Source of the DNA: Nematostella vectensis
Taxonomy: Eukaryota; Cnidaria; Anthozoa; Actiniaria; Edwardsiidae
Reading direction: 5' to 3'
NCBI RefSeq assembly: GCF_932526225.1
Contig: NC_064042.1
Location: 12,163,040 to 12,227,039, forward strand
Length of the DNA stretch: 64,000 nt
Of this stretch, positions 1 to 12,208 are shown piece after piece. Both the position numbers and the translations under genes were made by a program. Position 1 is the first letter of the stretch. Each line of letters starts with the position of its first letter. The notes beneath the pieces were generated by a model that had not been told where the DNA came from, made no database searches, and saw nothing but the letters and a program-made list of their open reading frames with translations.

Positions 1-432
1 ATCATGAGGCTTGCGATGGTCTGGATTAATCAAAGCTTCCCTTGATTACTCAATATTTGAAAAACTATTACCCAGAATATGTTGCTTTTACATAAGAAAG
101 GGTGGAAGATTAAATTAAAAGAAATTATAAAAAAAAATGTATATCCCTTATACCTCTGAACTAGCTTTGTTTTCCTAAATTTCTTCTTTCATAAATCTAG
201 AATTTTTGGTAAATAAACTGATTTTCCTTTAGGAGGCATGATTAGAAACACTTATTTACATGGTCTCCCTTTTTAGAGTGTCAGAACTTTAAGTTTGTAG
301 AGGAAAAAAAAAGGTTATAGATATCAATGACCATCTTACCCAATAAGTTTCTCATGATACATATTCTCATAATTGTTACCTCAAAATTTATGCTCATTTG
401 CTAGAGCCATATTGATATGTGTTCACGGTTAG

Positions 433-3400
433 GAATTTCTTTCGATTGAAATGGAGGAGCGGAAGAGGAGGGAGGAAGAGGAGACAGCTATAGAAGAGAG
501 ACGTCGAGCTGCCAGAAAGCTACAGAGAGACCAACAAGAGCTAATGCAGGACACTAGACGGCGTTCAGAGACAGCAAATGGAGTTGGTGACAGAAGGTTG
601 GATTCTATTGCGTAGTTCTTTTTGCCCTAGGCAGGGCTTCTGGAATTACGCGGAAAAAACTCGGAATTACGCGGGATTTTTTGCTAAATTACGCGCTAAA
701 TTACGCGTGTTACGCCCAAACTACATTTTGTACCGAAGGAAAGCACGAAATAACTTGAAAAGGTTAATTTTTTGCGTGAAAATATCTTAGGCAAGTTTTC
801 ATTGGCTCCTAGCAACCAGCCAATTAAAAAAGGTATTTTATAATTAGCCCTAGGCCTACGCGATTTAGCAAAGAACGCCTAGTCGTTTTTATTGTTTTCG
901 AAATTCAGTTATTTACGAAAAAATATATCTCTTTTTTATGAGAAATAGAGGTAAGAACTCTAAAAGAAAAAATCAGCTGTGCAATGTTTTGTCTTTCAAA
1001 ATTTAGCCAAATTACGCGGAAATTTGTGGATTACGCGGATTACGCGGAAAAAGCCAAATTACGCGCTTCCGTACAAGCGCGTAATTCCAGAAGCCCTGCC
1101 TAGGGATTTGAGGATTCAACAATGTTTGTTGTTGTTATTTTTTATCAATTTGTTTGTATGTTAAGTGCCGTAAACCTAAGTTCATCCATCTTTCAGTCTA
1201 AGGCGAAACTCGGGTACAAGTCGCTCCATGTCTGATCGACCACCCGAACTTCCCCCAAGACAATCAAGGACCTCTACAAAACCACGTGCTTCCTCACTCA
1301 GGTGAGATTAATTGTATGGAAACTAAAAAAACATATCGTGAGCTTATTCTATTCTTCACACTCATATTTCGAGATATAGCCAAGGAACTATGGTCTTAAG
1401 GGTGCTACAGTACTTGAGTATTATATACTAATGTTAATATAACAATTAATTATAACACTTTTATAATTAGGTTAATTTATTACTATTTTATATAAATAAT
1501 TATAAAACAGCATGGCCAGTTAACAGATTATCTGGTCCGTTGCAGGATGGAAGAAGGGTATCCAGGAAGACAGGTAATGAAGACCTTCGCATAAGCCCCA
1601 ATGACTTACTCGCATGTCTTTCTTTTTACATCTAAAACAGAACCTCAAATATGCAGTTTTAGCAGCAGATTTATAACCTTGATTAAGCAGATAATTTTTA
1701 TAAATTGCGCCTTTATTTGCCTTAGTTTTTAGTTGAAGCAAATAAGTTATCTATATTTTGCTCTGGTATTGCTCAGATGTGAGCTAGGGAGGCAATGAGG
1801 TGTATGGTACTGATGGTGGGACTGTAGGAGCAGGAAATGCGAGCTAGAGAGTCATTAACGTGTTTTGCGCGCCTTGTAGGAAGGAGGTGTGAGCTATAAT
1901 AGGGAGGCATCGATGTGTATTGTTTGGAATGATTGTAGGAGGAGGAAATGCGAGCTAGGGAGGCTTTAATGATACAGAGCAGACGAGAAGCACAGCTGTC
2001 CAGACAGCGACTTGAAGAAGAGAGGCTCAAGTCCAAGCAGAAGCACAAGGAAAGCGTACGTTTTCAATACTTGATCCCTTTTTTTGATACAGTGTAACGC
2101 GCGCTATTGTGGCCACCTATTGGCAGTTTTGTGAAGTAAGCTAATGAGGATGCGAGAGACGTGATATTTGATACGACGCACGCTACCGTGGGCACCTTGA
2201 CAGTTTTGTGAAGCCAATGAGGATGCGAGAAACCTGCTATCTGATACGATACGGCTACCTTGTCCACCTTAACAGTTTTGTAAAATAGGGCAATAAGGAT
2301 GTGAGAAATATACTATTTGATACGTCACACGCTACCTTGTTCACCTTCACAGTTTTGTAAGCTAATAAGGATGTGAGAAACATACTATTTGATACGTCAC
2401 ACGCTACCTTGTCCACCTTCACAGTTTTGTAAGCTAATAAGGATGTGAGAAACATACTATTTGATACGTCACACGCTACCTTGTCCACCTTCACAGTTTT
2501 GTAAGCTAATAAGGATGTGAGAAACGTACTATTTCACACACGCTACCGTGGCCACCTTGAAAGTTTTGTGTAGTCAGCCAATATGGATTTGAGAAACGTG
2601 CTTTCTGATATGATGGATGCTTTTGTGATCATAAAACGTCGAAATCTCCCTTCTTATAAAGTTCGGGTTAATCGAAACGTGCGTTTTGCAGACTCAGCTT
2701 GACTTTTTTATAAAACATTGAATTGGCGGCTGCGGAAGCGTGCCTCGCGCTATATTCTGCTTACAGCCTCATTGGATTGATATCATCTTGTCTCAGGCTG
2801 CAAGAAAAGGTGTCGCCGTACGTGAAGATGACCGAGGGAAGGCAGACAGGGACTCCTGGGAGGTAAGGGCATCTTAATCAGGAATACAGTAGAATCCCAG
2901 CCTCGTCTCTGGGGTACTTACCGGGTTTCTAGTATTTTGAGGCGAACTGCGAGGCAGCTTGGTGTCTGTGGCGATTTTGACCGTCACATCATAAATCTTA
3001 CCAAACCCAACCAGAAAGAAGTCTTCGATAACAAGAATTTCTCGTTTACTAGAACTTAGCATCACTCCTATTTGACTTTTCCCTGATGTTCAGTCATTAT
3101 TTCTTGTTTAACTTGAACGACAGCGTCAGACTTCTTAAATTTAAGTCAACTCAATTTTTAACTTCTTAGTACTAGAAAGCGAGGGTTTTTTGTGTTTAGT
3201 TAGTCCAGCCCACTAGCTTTCCATTTCAGTACTCTCAATTTTGCCGAAACCCGTCAGACTGCAGTTTATTTTTAATATTGTCAGCACACAATGCAGAAAC
3301 CTTAAGAAAATACTGGTCATCTCCATATATATATTCTTTTGATATTAGTGGAAGACTTACTTTCTTACCATTTGTTCTGTTATCAGTTATACTGTATTCG

Positions 3401-6400
3401 CTTTGACTATACTCTTCCCTTCTCCCAAATAAAGCTCATTGTGTTATTCTTTGTCTAACGATGTCGTGTGCCGTTTATTTATCTAGGAGAACATTTTTCA
3501 GAATATCCACAAAAGACCCAACATAAGTCAAGTCAGATCACGTGAGTAGAGCATGAAAACGCTGTGTCTATACAAATGTGTACAAACGACTTCCAACTAT
3601 ATCTAGCTATGGTGGGTTGGGATGGGGGGTACGTACATTTTACTGCATTTTTCGTGTCCTCTCTGTCCCTATCCCCTTAAAACTCTGAGCAGCCTCTTAA
3701 GTTTTTCATTGTTCAATACTCAGATGTCATGCAATCGTGCAATCTTATCGTGATGATTTGCCCAGTCAAAAAGCAATTCAAAATTTGAATTATCTAGCTA
3801 AAAAAGTGATCATCAAGTATTTTTAAGCGTAGTGAACCAACTTCCAGTTAACAGTTTATTTGTAGTTTTATACGCAAGCCATGTTCATGCCCATTTGTGA
3901 TATAGTTTTGTCCATGCCTTTTCAGTGTCTCGTAGCACTCTCATTATTGGCAGGCCATTGCCGCAGCTTTGTTAGTAGCCATTTCACGAATCATTTACCA
4001 CATCGTTGCACGTAACAATACATCTGTCAGTCAGTCATCTGGATAAATTTAGGTCTCAAGGATCATAATGTCATCAAGTACAACTCTTCTGTTTTTTTAA
4101 TGGGAAGTTTTCCAGATAAGTATTTTTAGCACAAAAGCGATGCTTTGTTAAAAGTAGATCGGAGTCAGTCTCTTCCCTGCTAGCATGGTAGAGGTCTCTT
4201 TTCCTCGCGAACGCCAGCCCAGCGAAATACAGAGAAAAGAGGCCTCTGCTAGCAGGAAAGTCTGTCTCCAGCCAGGGCTTGGAATGCGAAATTATGGTTA
4301 AAAGGGTGCTAGGTGGTTATAAACGAACGCCGACTTTTTATATCGCTTTTAAAGGACCCCAAATAGATGAAATACAGCCCACTCTACTGTCGCTGTCACT
4401 TTCCACAAATACTGTTACACCTTTGGATGTGGTGTCACCAAAAATAACTCTGCAAAAGTCGAGTATTTATGTCCCCAATATACTACTATCTTACCTTGAG
4501 CTGTGCTATTGCAGTGCCCAGAGCTCTTCAACAACAACAGGACACGCCCAACTTTACCATCAAGCGCATGTATGACAGTGCCAGGGAAGAATTCGAGAAA
4601 TTGGAAGAACTGCGAGAGGTATTTTTATATTTTCATTCAGAGTATTAGTTGTTTTCCCTGCTAGCAGAGGCCTCTTTTCTTTGTATTTCGCTGGGCTGGA
4701 GTTCGCAAGGAAAAGAGACCTCTGCCATGGGCCGAAACTGTTTTCGTTGCGCATGCGTGAGCGTTTCTAAGCGATCGCATGACGTGCCAAAACCCGTACC
4801 ATCTCGCCAAAGCCGTCAATATACTAATTTTTCTAATTTTTTGTCGCAAATTATGAATCAAACTCCGGTTAGTTCTCCTCTTCAAAAAAAAAAAGGCAGG
4901 CGATTTTCTTCAATGTAAATATCGCACAGTTGGATTCGAAGAAAATGTTACAAAACTTTTTGGTAAACTTAGATCAGCTAATTCTAGAAGAATATACAAA
5001 AGCTGTAAACGGTAGATTGACTCGTTAGTCAAACGAGAGAAAATTCTGAATGAAGACAAGGCATTGAATGGCTTCTTTTATAATTCGTCGCGTGATATTT
5101 TTACGGAGGACGCCGTTTCGAATGCGGGCTTATTATCCCACAGCGGATATACGCTTCACGCATGCGCTAGTCATTGTGGGCTCAAATAGTGGCCAGTAAT
5201 TAATGAACGGAGCATGCGCTCTGGATCTCCCGTCCACGATCGTGGACGGCGGTTTGATCAAACGAACTTGCGACCCATGGCAGAGGTATCTTTTCCTTGC
5301 GAACGCCAGCCCAGCGAAATACAGAGAAAAGAGGCCTCTGCTAGCAGGGAATTAGTTGTTCTGCCAAGACTTCCAAATTCCGAAAACACTTGCGCTCTTT
5401 TATTTTTTTTAACTAGGACTGGGAATGTGGCTGTAAAACTTGGCGTTAAATCTTATTTAACATTACTGGTGCATCTATTGTCTTGCATGGAACTTTCTTT
5501 TTTGTTGTGTTGAAACTGGTGTTTTTTTTACCTAGGCGATCGAGAGCCGTCTCAAGGTGACTCTCCCAGATGACCTGCCCGCGTCTCTCGCTGACGGGGT
5601 CGTTCTGTGTCATCTGGTGAACAGTGCGTACAAAGGGACGATCCCTAGCATCCATATCCCTTCTGCCGGTGTGGTGAGTTGACTGTACGACTCAGAAAGA
5701 TTGTGTCTTAGCTCTAGTTAGACCACATCAAGCCTCATGGTTTTCCTGAAGGGGGGAGGGGCCTTTGGATATAAAAGTGGTTACCTCTATCTGCTCTTTC
5801 TGAAGTCGAATGTTTCTGAGGGTTGGGGGCGTCATGTTTTTGCTGAGAAAGGAGATTCCTCAACACGCCATTTCAGAAACGCAACGTTTATTTCATCATT
5901 CACGACACGATAAGCAACTGCCAAATGGCGGCGAAAAGCTGAAATAATCATGTAAACAAACGGTATTAGCATACAGCTATCAATGTGAAAATAAAACAGA
6001 TCTACTTAAAATTTTGTGTAGTCTCGAAACAATGCTCTTTCCCTATTTGTGCTCTTACTGAAATCCAAAGGTTTTAGAAGTGATGTTTTCTACTTATTTC
6101 CATGTTAATTTTTGCCTGCTGCTGTCCTTTTGCCTAAGAGCATTTAAATAATTTTGGCCTACCACTTTGTTGTCCGTTTGGGATTTTCTCTTTCAGCTAT
6201 AGACTTGAACCTTTCTTCCTAGAGTCACATAGACTCATTCTGCTACACTCTTTAACCTCTCTCAGTTCACTTATTTTCTATTGTTTGCTTGTTTATCTAC
6301 AGCCCAAGCTGACGATGACTAAATGTATGAAAAATGTAGACTATTTTCTGGAAGCCTGTAAAAAGCTTGGAGTAGACAGGGTATGTCTATGCTAATTTTA

Positions 6401-6756
6401 GGGATTCGAGGGGTTATTATTAGTATCTATTAACGTATAATTAGCTTGCCAGTCCAAAGCCACAGCTAAACAAATACACGCTGTTGGGGAAAGAATTCTC
6501 GTTCAAGTTTGTTGCTGCTGTGGTTCAGTAACAAATGTGTGCCTTTAGCAATGTTTGCTTTGGAGGCTAAGCGCTGAAACATCACGAGAGAAATGTTCCT
6601 TCAACTTTCTACCCTTCTACAACCTTTGCCTTAACTGTGTTCTTACATTCTTTTTAGGAGCTGCTATGTTCGTCTGCTGACATCTTACAAGAAAAAAGCC
6701 CCCAGAGAGTGTGCGCCACAGTACAAGCGCTGCTCGACCGTGCCGACAACTGCTAA
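433..6756 (+). CDS. LRCH: LRCH-type protein, 3' part (CH domain); partial
   Basis: C-terminal half of a leucine-rich-repeat/calponin-homology protein, a cytoskeleton-associated scaffold family. Exons that keep frame: 433-596 (start uncertain; 457 also possible), 1197-1301, 1546-1573, 1939-2055, 2797-2862, 3487-3541, 4515-4618, 5536-5673, 6303-6380, 6658-6756, stop TAA at 6754. The first exons encode a charged helical stretch (MEERKRREEEEE, then RLEEERLKSKQKHKES). The last three encode the CH domain: SRLKVTLPDDLPASLADG, VVLCHLVN, PKLTMTKCMKNVDYFLEACK and SADILQEKSPQRVCATVQAL, which match the LRCH1-4 CH domain as I know it. The protein ends ALLDRADNC, about where the family ends. The leucine-rich repeats must lie upstream of the window. 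Introns carry a hAT-like MITE, a minisatellite and two MULE-like insertions. Paralogue not assignable. Confidence 0.9.
632..1098. mobile_element. Inverted-repeat MITE rich in ATTACGCG motifs
   Basis: A 467-bp non-autonomous element in an LRCH intron. It begins CAGGGCTTCTGGAATTACGC and ends with the inverse GCGTAATTCCAGAAGCCCTG. It is flanked by the 6-bp direct repeat CCTAGG (626-631 and 1099-1104). The body repeats ATTACGCG near both ends. A second, inverted copy sits at 48848-49325. Ends starting CAGGG plus a short target duplication suggest the hAT superfamily; that is inference. No coding sequence is seen. Confidence 0.85.
1773..1975 (+). repeat. Tandem repeat duplicating an LRCH splice acceptor
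   Basis: Three to four degenerate units, spaced about 52 and 59 bp, each containing a TGTAGGAG-like acceptor followed by GGAAATGCGAGCTAG-like sequence. Acceptor copies lie at 1826-1827, 1878-1879 and 1937-1938. Only the last opens a frame that joins the previous exon. The upstream copies run into in-frame stops, so they are probably decoys. Confidence 0.7.
2096..2590 (+). repeat. 71-bp minisatellite in LRCH intron
   Basis: About seven copies of a 71-bp unit containing CTACCTTGTCCACCTTCACA and TAAGGATGTGAGAAAC. The central three copies (about 2316-2520) are nearly identical and the outer ones diverged. Apparent reverse-strand reading frames here (VDKVACDVSNSMFLTSLL repeated) only reflect the repeat. 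Confidence 0.85.
4173..4258. mobile_element. 86-bp miniature derivative of the MULE-like family
   Basis: Begins TTCCCTGCTAGCA and ends TGCTAGCAGGAA. It consists almost only of terminal-repeat sequence shared with the 698-bp element at 4654-5351, including CGAACGCCAGCCCAGCGAAA. Flanks are a near-perfect direct repeat (AGTCAGTCTC left, AGTCTGTCTC right), supporting its own insertion event. Confidence 0.7.
4654..5351. mobile_element. Mutator-like (MULE-type) non-autonomous element
   Basis: A 698-bp element with terminal inverted repeats of about 85 bp, starting TTCCCTGCTAGCAGAGGCC. It is flanked by the perfect 9-bp direct repeat TTAGTTGTT (4645-4653 and 5352-5360). Long inverted repeats with a 9-bp target duplication are typical of Mutator-like elements. 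It lies 35 bp after the LRCH donor at 4618. No transposase frame is visible. Fragments of the family recur at 4173-4258 and 61363-61425. Confidence 0.8.
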
Positions 6757-6930
6757 CAACAAACAGGAAAGTATGTGCAACAGTACAGGGCACTTTGAGC
6801 AACAGTGCAAGCCCTGTTCAACCGTGCCGACAACTGCTATCAACACACAGGACACCATGTGCAAGAGTTTGGGTAACAGTTCATGTCCTGCTAGATCGAG
6901 CCGATGACTTCTGGAGACAAACTATCCACA
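6715..6930 (+). repeat. Degenerate tandem copies of the LRCH terminal exon end
   Basis: The end of the last LRCH coding exon (ACAGTACAAGCGCTGCTCGA ... CCGTGCCGACAACTGCTA) recurs twice in the 3' UTR with increasing divergence, at about 6772-6855 and 6856-6930. ACCGTGCCGACAACTGCTA is identical in the coding copy and the first UTR copy. A more decayed fourth trace may lie near 7015-7050. The coding copy stops before the extra copies, so they are untranslated. Confidence 0.75.
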
Positions 6931-9900
6931 ATGTAGCTGCTAGCAAGACAGGGGAACGCCTTGGAAAAGAAGTAAAATGAGTGTGCCCCATATGAAAAGC
7001 GCTTCTTCACCCTATTGGCCACTGCTAGCGACAAACTCTCGTCCCTTTACCCAAGGCCAGAGACAGCCCCTTTTCTTTAACGTCCTGAGGGCAGACTATA
7101 ATCCATAGTAAACTTCTACCGTGGCGGCCGCTGCTAATGACGCCCATTCCTCAGAAGGAAGGGTTTGCCTCAGTGCCATGTATCTCCAGGGAAAAAAACT
7201 AGAGCTCCAAAAATCGAACATAGAAGTTGCCTAAGAGTATGTACTACTGCATATTGTTGGTGTTGGTGAAAGTCTTCCCAACTCATCTATTTTGTTAAAC
7301 AATCCACTTCTCTTTTTGGATCATGTACTCTGTACTCTGTAAAACCAATCGAATCCCATTGAAGCAAATAATTGCAAAAAGCAGTAATCCACCAGGCTCT
7401 CTCGATAGTAACAAATCGTTCTTATCGATTTTTATAAAGCATTATCATATTCAGCAAGAAAGTTCCATCCAACCCCCATTGTCGGTGTCATTTTTGACAA
7501 GAAAACGCCCTTCTAACAACTACTTTGTTAGGTAATGATCCCTTTAAACTTACAGAAGGCCATCAAGGTAGCGTACAATGGTGGAAGATTATTGTAAATA
7601 GTCCTTCACAAACCCTGTCTATGGTGAACAGATATTACGGAACCTAAAGAAAGGTAACAGAAAAGGTAATAGAAGAAGTTAATGGTTATTTGCGAACTCT
7701 GATTACTGCCCCACATCGCACAGCCTTGATGTACAGGTAGTTCAGATATTGCGCTAATTCATTTGTACGAACTCTCGTCAACAATTTCCAGCTACTAAAC
7801 CGCTTTCTGACTTCCTTTATTCAGACTAACAGAATTACATGACGCTTACATTGGTCAGCGTGATTGGAAACCATTTCAGTGCTGGCCAATGAAAACGCGT
7901 CAAGGATTTTGAATGACGGAAGCCAGAAGGCGAATAAGATGTTGGAAATCTTGATATCATCGCATGATCAGAATTTTGAAATTCGCAGTAAAAACAATTT
8001 AGAAATTCATGATATTAATTTCTCTAGTATAAAGCGTCGATCCTGGTCGCCGTTTATTCAGAATAAATTTAATAAAAATGTCCTATACAAAAATAAAGAT
8101 CGGAGCCAAATACTTTCGCTCCTCGGTGAACGAGAAAGGCCTACAACTTTTCAAAATTTAAAAAGGATGTTGTGTAACCGCACAGTTGTCTTACTTTATA
8201 TTAGAAAAAAAGTAAAAGAATTAGAAAAGATTTTTTTAAATAAAACAACAAAAAATAGGAAATGTAGGACAATATTTGATACAACGAGGGATGTATATTT
8301 TGGATGGCCTCATTGTTACTTCAAAAGATTTGACCATTTCTCCACAGTGCGAATACCTGATTAAATTGTGTAATTTATTCATTGTGTAATTTATTGTGTA
8401 TTAGTGCTCCACAATACTGTAAGCGTTATTGCAATAATAGCACAGGGATCTCTTCAGCTCCGTCTCATATCATCGGAGTCAAGTTTTATTTTCAAAGAAA
8501 AAAAATAACAGCGCATCAATTGTCATTAGATTTAGGATCAAAGAAGTGACCAAAGAAGGACTGCTCTACCTCGCCGTTGTTATTCCGCAAAAGTAAAAAC
8601 TTGACCATATGGGACATCTCACTATCTTCACCAGCTTAGGTGAAGTTTCCATGATTAACCCATTGACTCTTGGCTATTTTTTAGCTGAATTTACCGAAAA
8701 CAACTACCCCCTCCCCCCTTGTTTGTCCATTCAATCTACGAAAATTTATAGCCAAACCTAAAAGTAACTGTAACACAAACAATGTTATTGTTAAATGATA
8801 AGAAAAGACATTCTAAACAACATTCCAAAATTCTCGAAATTTGACAATAAACATTTTTCTTTTGTTGGCCATGCTGTCTTTTCTGAAACCAAAATTGTTT
8901 ACACTCCTGGGCTGGGTCTTTATGACTTGGATTTGTTTGGCTTTGCGGTGAAAAGACGTCTAAAAAGCTATCTTACTGTGGGGAGAGACGTGTTGACTGG
9001 GCCTCCCCTCGTGGGAGGCTTTTTCCATGGATCTCCCAGATTACTTTAAAATCTGTAATTGCAGCAAGATGGTTCCAGAAGCCTTCAAGGAATTAACATT
9101 GTGTTTTGAGGCCATTAAAATGGACCTGGAGGATCAGAAAAAAGGTATATATTTGTGTCTTGAGCGGTGTTTGCTGTTGTCTTTCCCTTGTTTGGTATTT
9201 TAAGAGTTTTGTTGAGAGGGTCGATTCTGCTGTTTTTCCTTGTTCGATTTGAAATTTGTCAAAGAACCTGAGCTATTATTTGGCTAAAGAGTAGTTGCTA
9301 TCACCTTGGTCGGATGCATATCTTCAAGACCATTTATCCTTTAGACTTATGCCTGAGTATCTTCAACTTGTTGTGTCTATTTTGCATTTATGAATCTTTT
9401 GTGTTGTTGGTACTTCTCAAGGTAGGTTGAGGTGTCAATGGGTTAATATCAGCGCGAAGAAATGTATTATGATTATGTTTTCCCTTTTCCTTCCCAAAGT
9501 TCTCTTTGTATCATACTTGGATAAGCATGTTAGCCATGTCTTGATTGTGAAAGAGTTACAAACAACCAAAATATAAAAAAAGGCCGAAACCTGTGGGATT
9601 GTTAAGAATTCCTACAAAATCTCCGGATTGGACAGAGACCTTTAGATCTTGAGGGATAAAGCGGGCATGTGCAATTTGTTTCGAACCTTGTGTTGTGACC
9701 TGTACGACAAAGATTTTTCTGCCATAAAAAAATACCTTTTAATATAATTAAAATTTATATATTTATATACACTGATTGGGGCAAAAAAGGTAAGAATCTT
9801 CCCTCCAGGTTTGTGGGGGGGAGGGGCTCCATGAAAGTTGGCGAGGCTGTTTAATTCTAGCTCGATTAGTCCAGAATTGTGACAAGTCTGAGCTTTACAC

Positions 9901-12208
9901 TTTCCAAACGTCGCACTACAGCCTAGACCATTCTTCTTGTAGGTTCATCTTCTGGTGCTGCAATCCGATTAGAATTTGTATCACATTATATTTATCAGCG
10001 ATCCTTGGGGATGGTCCAGTGCGGACAGACTTGCCTCCAACACATGGATCGCTGCTAGAAATGGTGCGGTGCAAATGCACAAATTGGATTGCATTTGCTT
10101 TTTTAGGCTGGGTGTAAAACCTCATAAAACACAAAAGTGTTACTGATTACTAGAATAGTCTTCAATAGCTTTATTAGACAACAAAGATGACCAATGGGGG
10201 TCATACGTAAACGGGCACAGGGTCCATGCAGGACGTACCCCAAAACAAACAAATTGGAAATAAAATGAATATAAAAAATAATTGTGGTGGCAGTCACAGT
10301 TCCGTGCGATGGACCGTGTACATTGGCAAGTAGGGTCTGATAATGATTCTTCAGGGAATATTTATAAGCGCTAGTAGGCCAGAAAACGTATAGAAATGAG
10401 TTAAGTTACATACTAGATTCTATGGTTTTACAATACGATTGGAATAAGATGTTGAAACGTAGTTGTTCTGCAAAGAGCCGGACATTAAGGTAAGGTTGGG
10501 TTCAGGTTACGAGTACGATTATGATATACAAAAGTGACAAAAAGTTGAAGATTCAGGCCGACGATTCATTTCGACGTTTCACTTTGACCTACGCGTTTCC
10601 TGTACCACTTTCAAACGAGGCGTTTTGTAACCGCCCTACTAGGGAGGGGAAACAACGCACCGTTGGGGATCGAATCGTTTAAAAGTGGTACGAGGTAACG
10701 CGTATTAATAAAGCCAGTCTGGGTAAGAATACGTGCTTCATTCAATACTAACAAGACATTAGACATCATTTCTGAGTAAAATTATCCTATAGCTCGTGGA
10801 CTAGCGCTCGAAACGTCCGCGAAATAAGTTGCGTTAAACAAACCATTTCAACCTTGTGTTGATAGATCTCCTGATTTCACCACAGACCACCAACAATCCT
10901 GGACAAATCCTGTCGAGACATTTTCGCGCGCAATAATAACACCAGTCGCGAGTCCCTTGAATCTTGCAATGCGTCCCTGACTACCCCTCCCCCACAAATC
11001 AATGTGTGCGGGATGCTAACAGAGTGTGCATAAAGACGGGATGCTAACAGAGTGTGCATAAAGACGGGATGCTAACAGAGTGTGCATAAAGACGGGATGC
11101 TAACAGAGTGTGCATAAAGACGGGATGCTAACAGAGTGTGCATAATGACGGGATGCTAACAGAGTGTGCATAAATGTTCAACGTGTTTAACATTTAGGAG
11201 GAAGGGGGAAAAAATAACGCTGTCGATCAACTATTACTGTCTCAACAGTTTTGACTAGGATTGTAGTTCTTCTTTAGCTATTAGCTTGTTTGTAGTTTGT
11301 TTAGCTGTTATGAAGGAATTGTAAATCTATGCAAAAGTTGTTTCTGATACGTCAGATATTTATTTTAACTTCGCATTCAACATTTCAATTATTTACTTTA
11401 CGTGGATCTCCTCATTGTTTGTCAAGGCATGCGTAGTTAGTGTTTGACAAAACCAGTTTATATTTTCCAGACACAATTAACAGTTTAACGATTAAATTTA
11501 TCCCAATCTAACTGCTGTTACATTGCCTTAATTTTGCATAATACTATAGTCAAACTCTTCCTTTTATATCTTGTTATTTCTATCGATGCAGTTTAGTCTT
11601 AGTCGTTTATTATTCGATAGCTGATGTTCTTCCAAAAGTCAACATCCGATCTTCTATCCTTAAAACCAGTTTGACCAGTTTATTAATGAGGTTAGTTTAA
11701 ATAGTAACTGGACTGTAACTTGTTATGAGGACACTACACAGCAGTGTTCTAGGTTGGTTTAGTCAGGAATTGATGTTCCTTCAGTACCTTCCAAAAGTAC
11801 TTTCCTTCCTACAGCTAACCTACCGCTATAGTCAGTGCGGTAGCTCTACCAAATTGTAAACACGATAGCGGTGCAATAAATAAGACGACGGCCAACTCTT
11901 GCCCAGCGTATACGATCCCCGGCTGCCCCCAACACCATAAACATACCAGAAACCTTGAAACCTTGAAAACCTTGTAACATAGACATACCACGAGTTATGG
12001 TGCTTGATACCCATAGCTCACCGCGGGTTGAACTCGTCTATACCGTGAGCACTTGCACACGAGTTGTTTGAGCGCTCTACGGTATTCCCTCATTCTGCCC
12101 TGAAGAAGTCATATTAAAGACGAAAATTTGGCAGAGTCGATTTCCAGTTTTTGGTGTATTGTATTTATTGTTCTGGTACGAGATCGTGACAGTTTGGGCT
12201 TTTTGATT
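6757..12208. other. LRCH 3' UTR and intergenic DNA
   Basis: No gene I can support. It holds the degenerate LRCH repeats at its start and the 28-bp tandem repeat at 11008-11174. A 166-codon open frame at 7864-8364 is AT-rich, lysine/asparagine-rich and unlike any family I know. A short open segment at 9070-9146 (MVPEAFKELTLCFEAIKMD), bounded by a plausible acceptor and donor, could be an orphan exon but has no partner. A T/A-rich stretch lies at 9730-9770. Confidence 0.6.
11008..11174 (+). repeat. 28-bp tandem repeat, six copies
   Basis: Six nearly identical copies of a 28-bp unit containing GGGATGCTAACAGAGTGTGC then ATAAAGAC. The fifth copy has ATAATGAC instead. Lies in intergenic DNA with no coding role visible. 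Confidence 0.9.

Noticed and set aside
2255-2494. Minus-strand protein with repeated VDKVACDVSNSMFLT
   Set aside because: A by-product of the 71-bp minisatellite inside an LRCH intron.
7864-8364. 166-codon open frame as a gene
   Set aside because: AT-rich, Lys/Asn-rich composition, no family resemblance, no splice partners and no promoter signals; chance is plausible in AT-rich DNA.
9070-9146. Short exon MVPEAFKELTLCFEAIKMDL
   Set aside because: An acceptor-like and a donor-like site are present, but no neighbouring exon in compatible phase or recognisable family was found.
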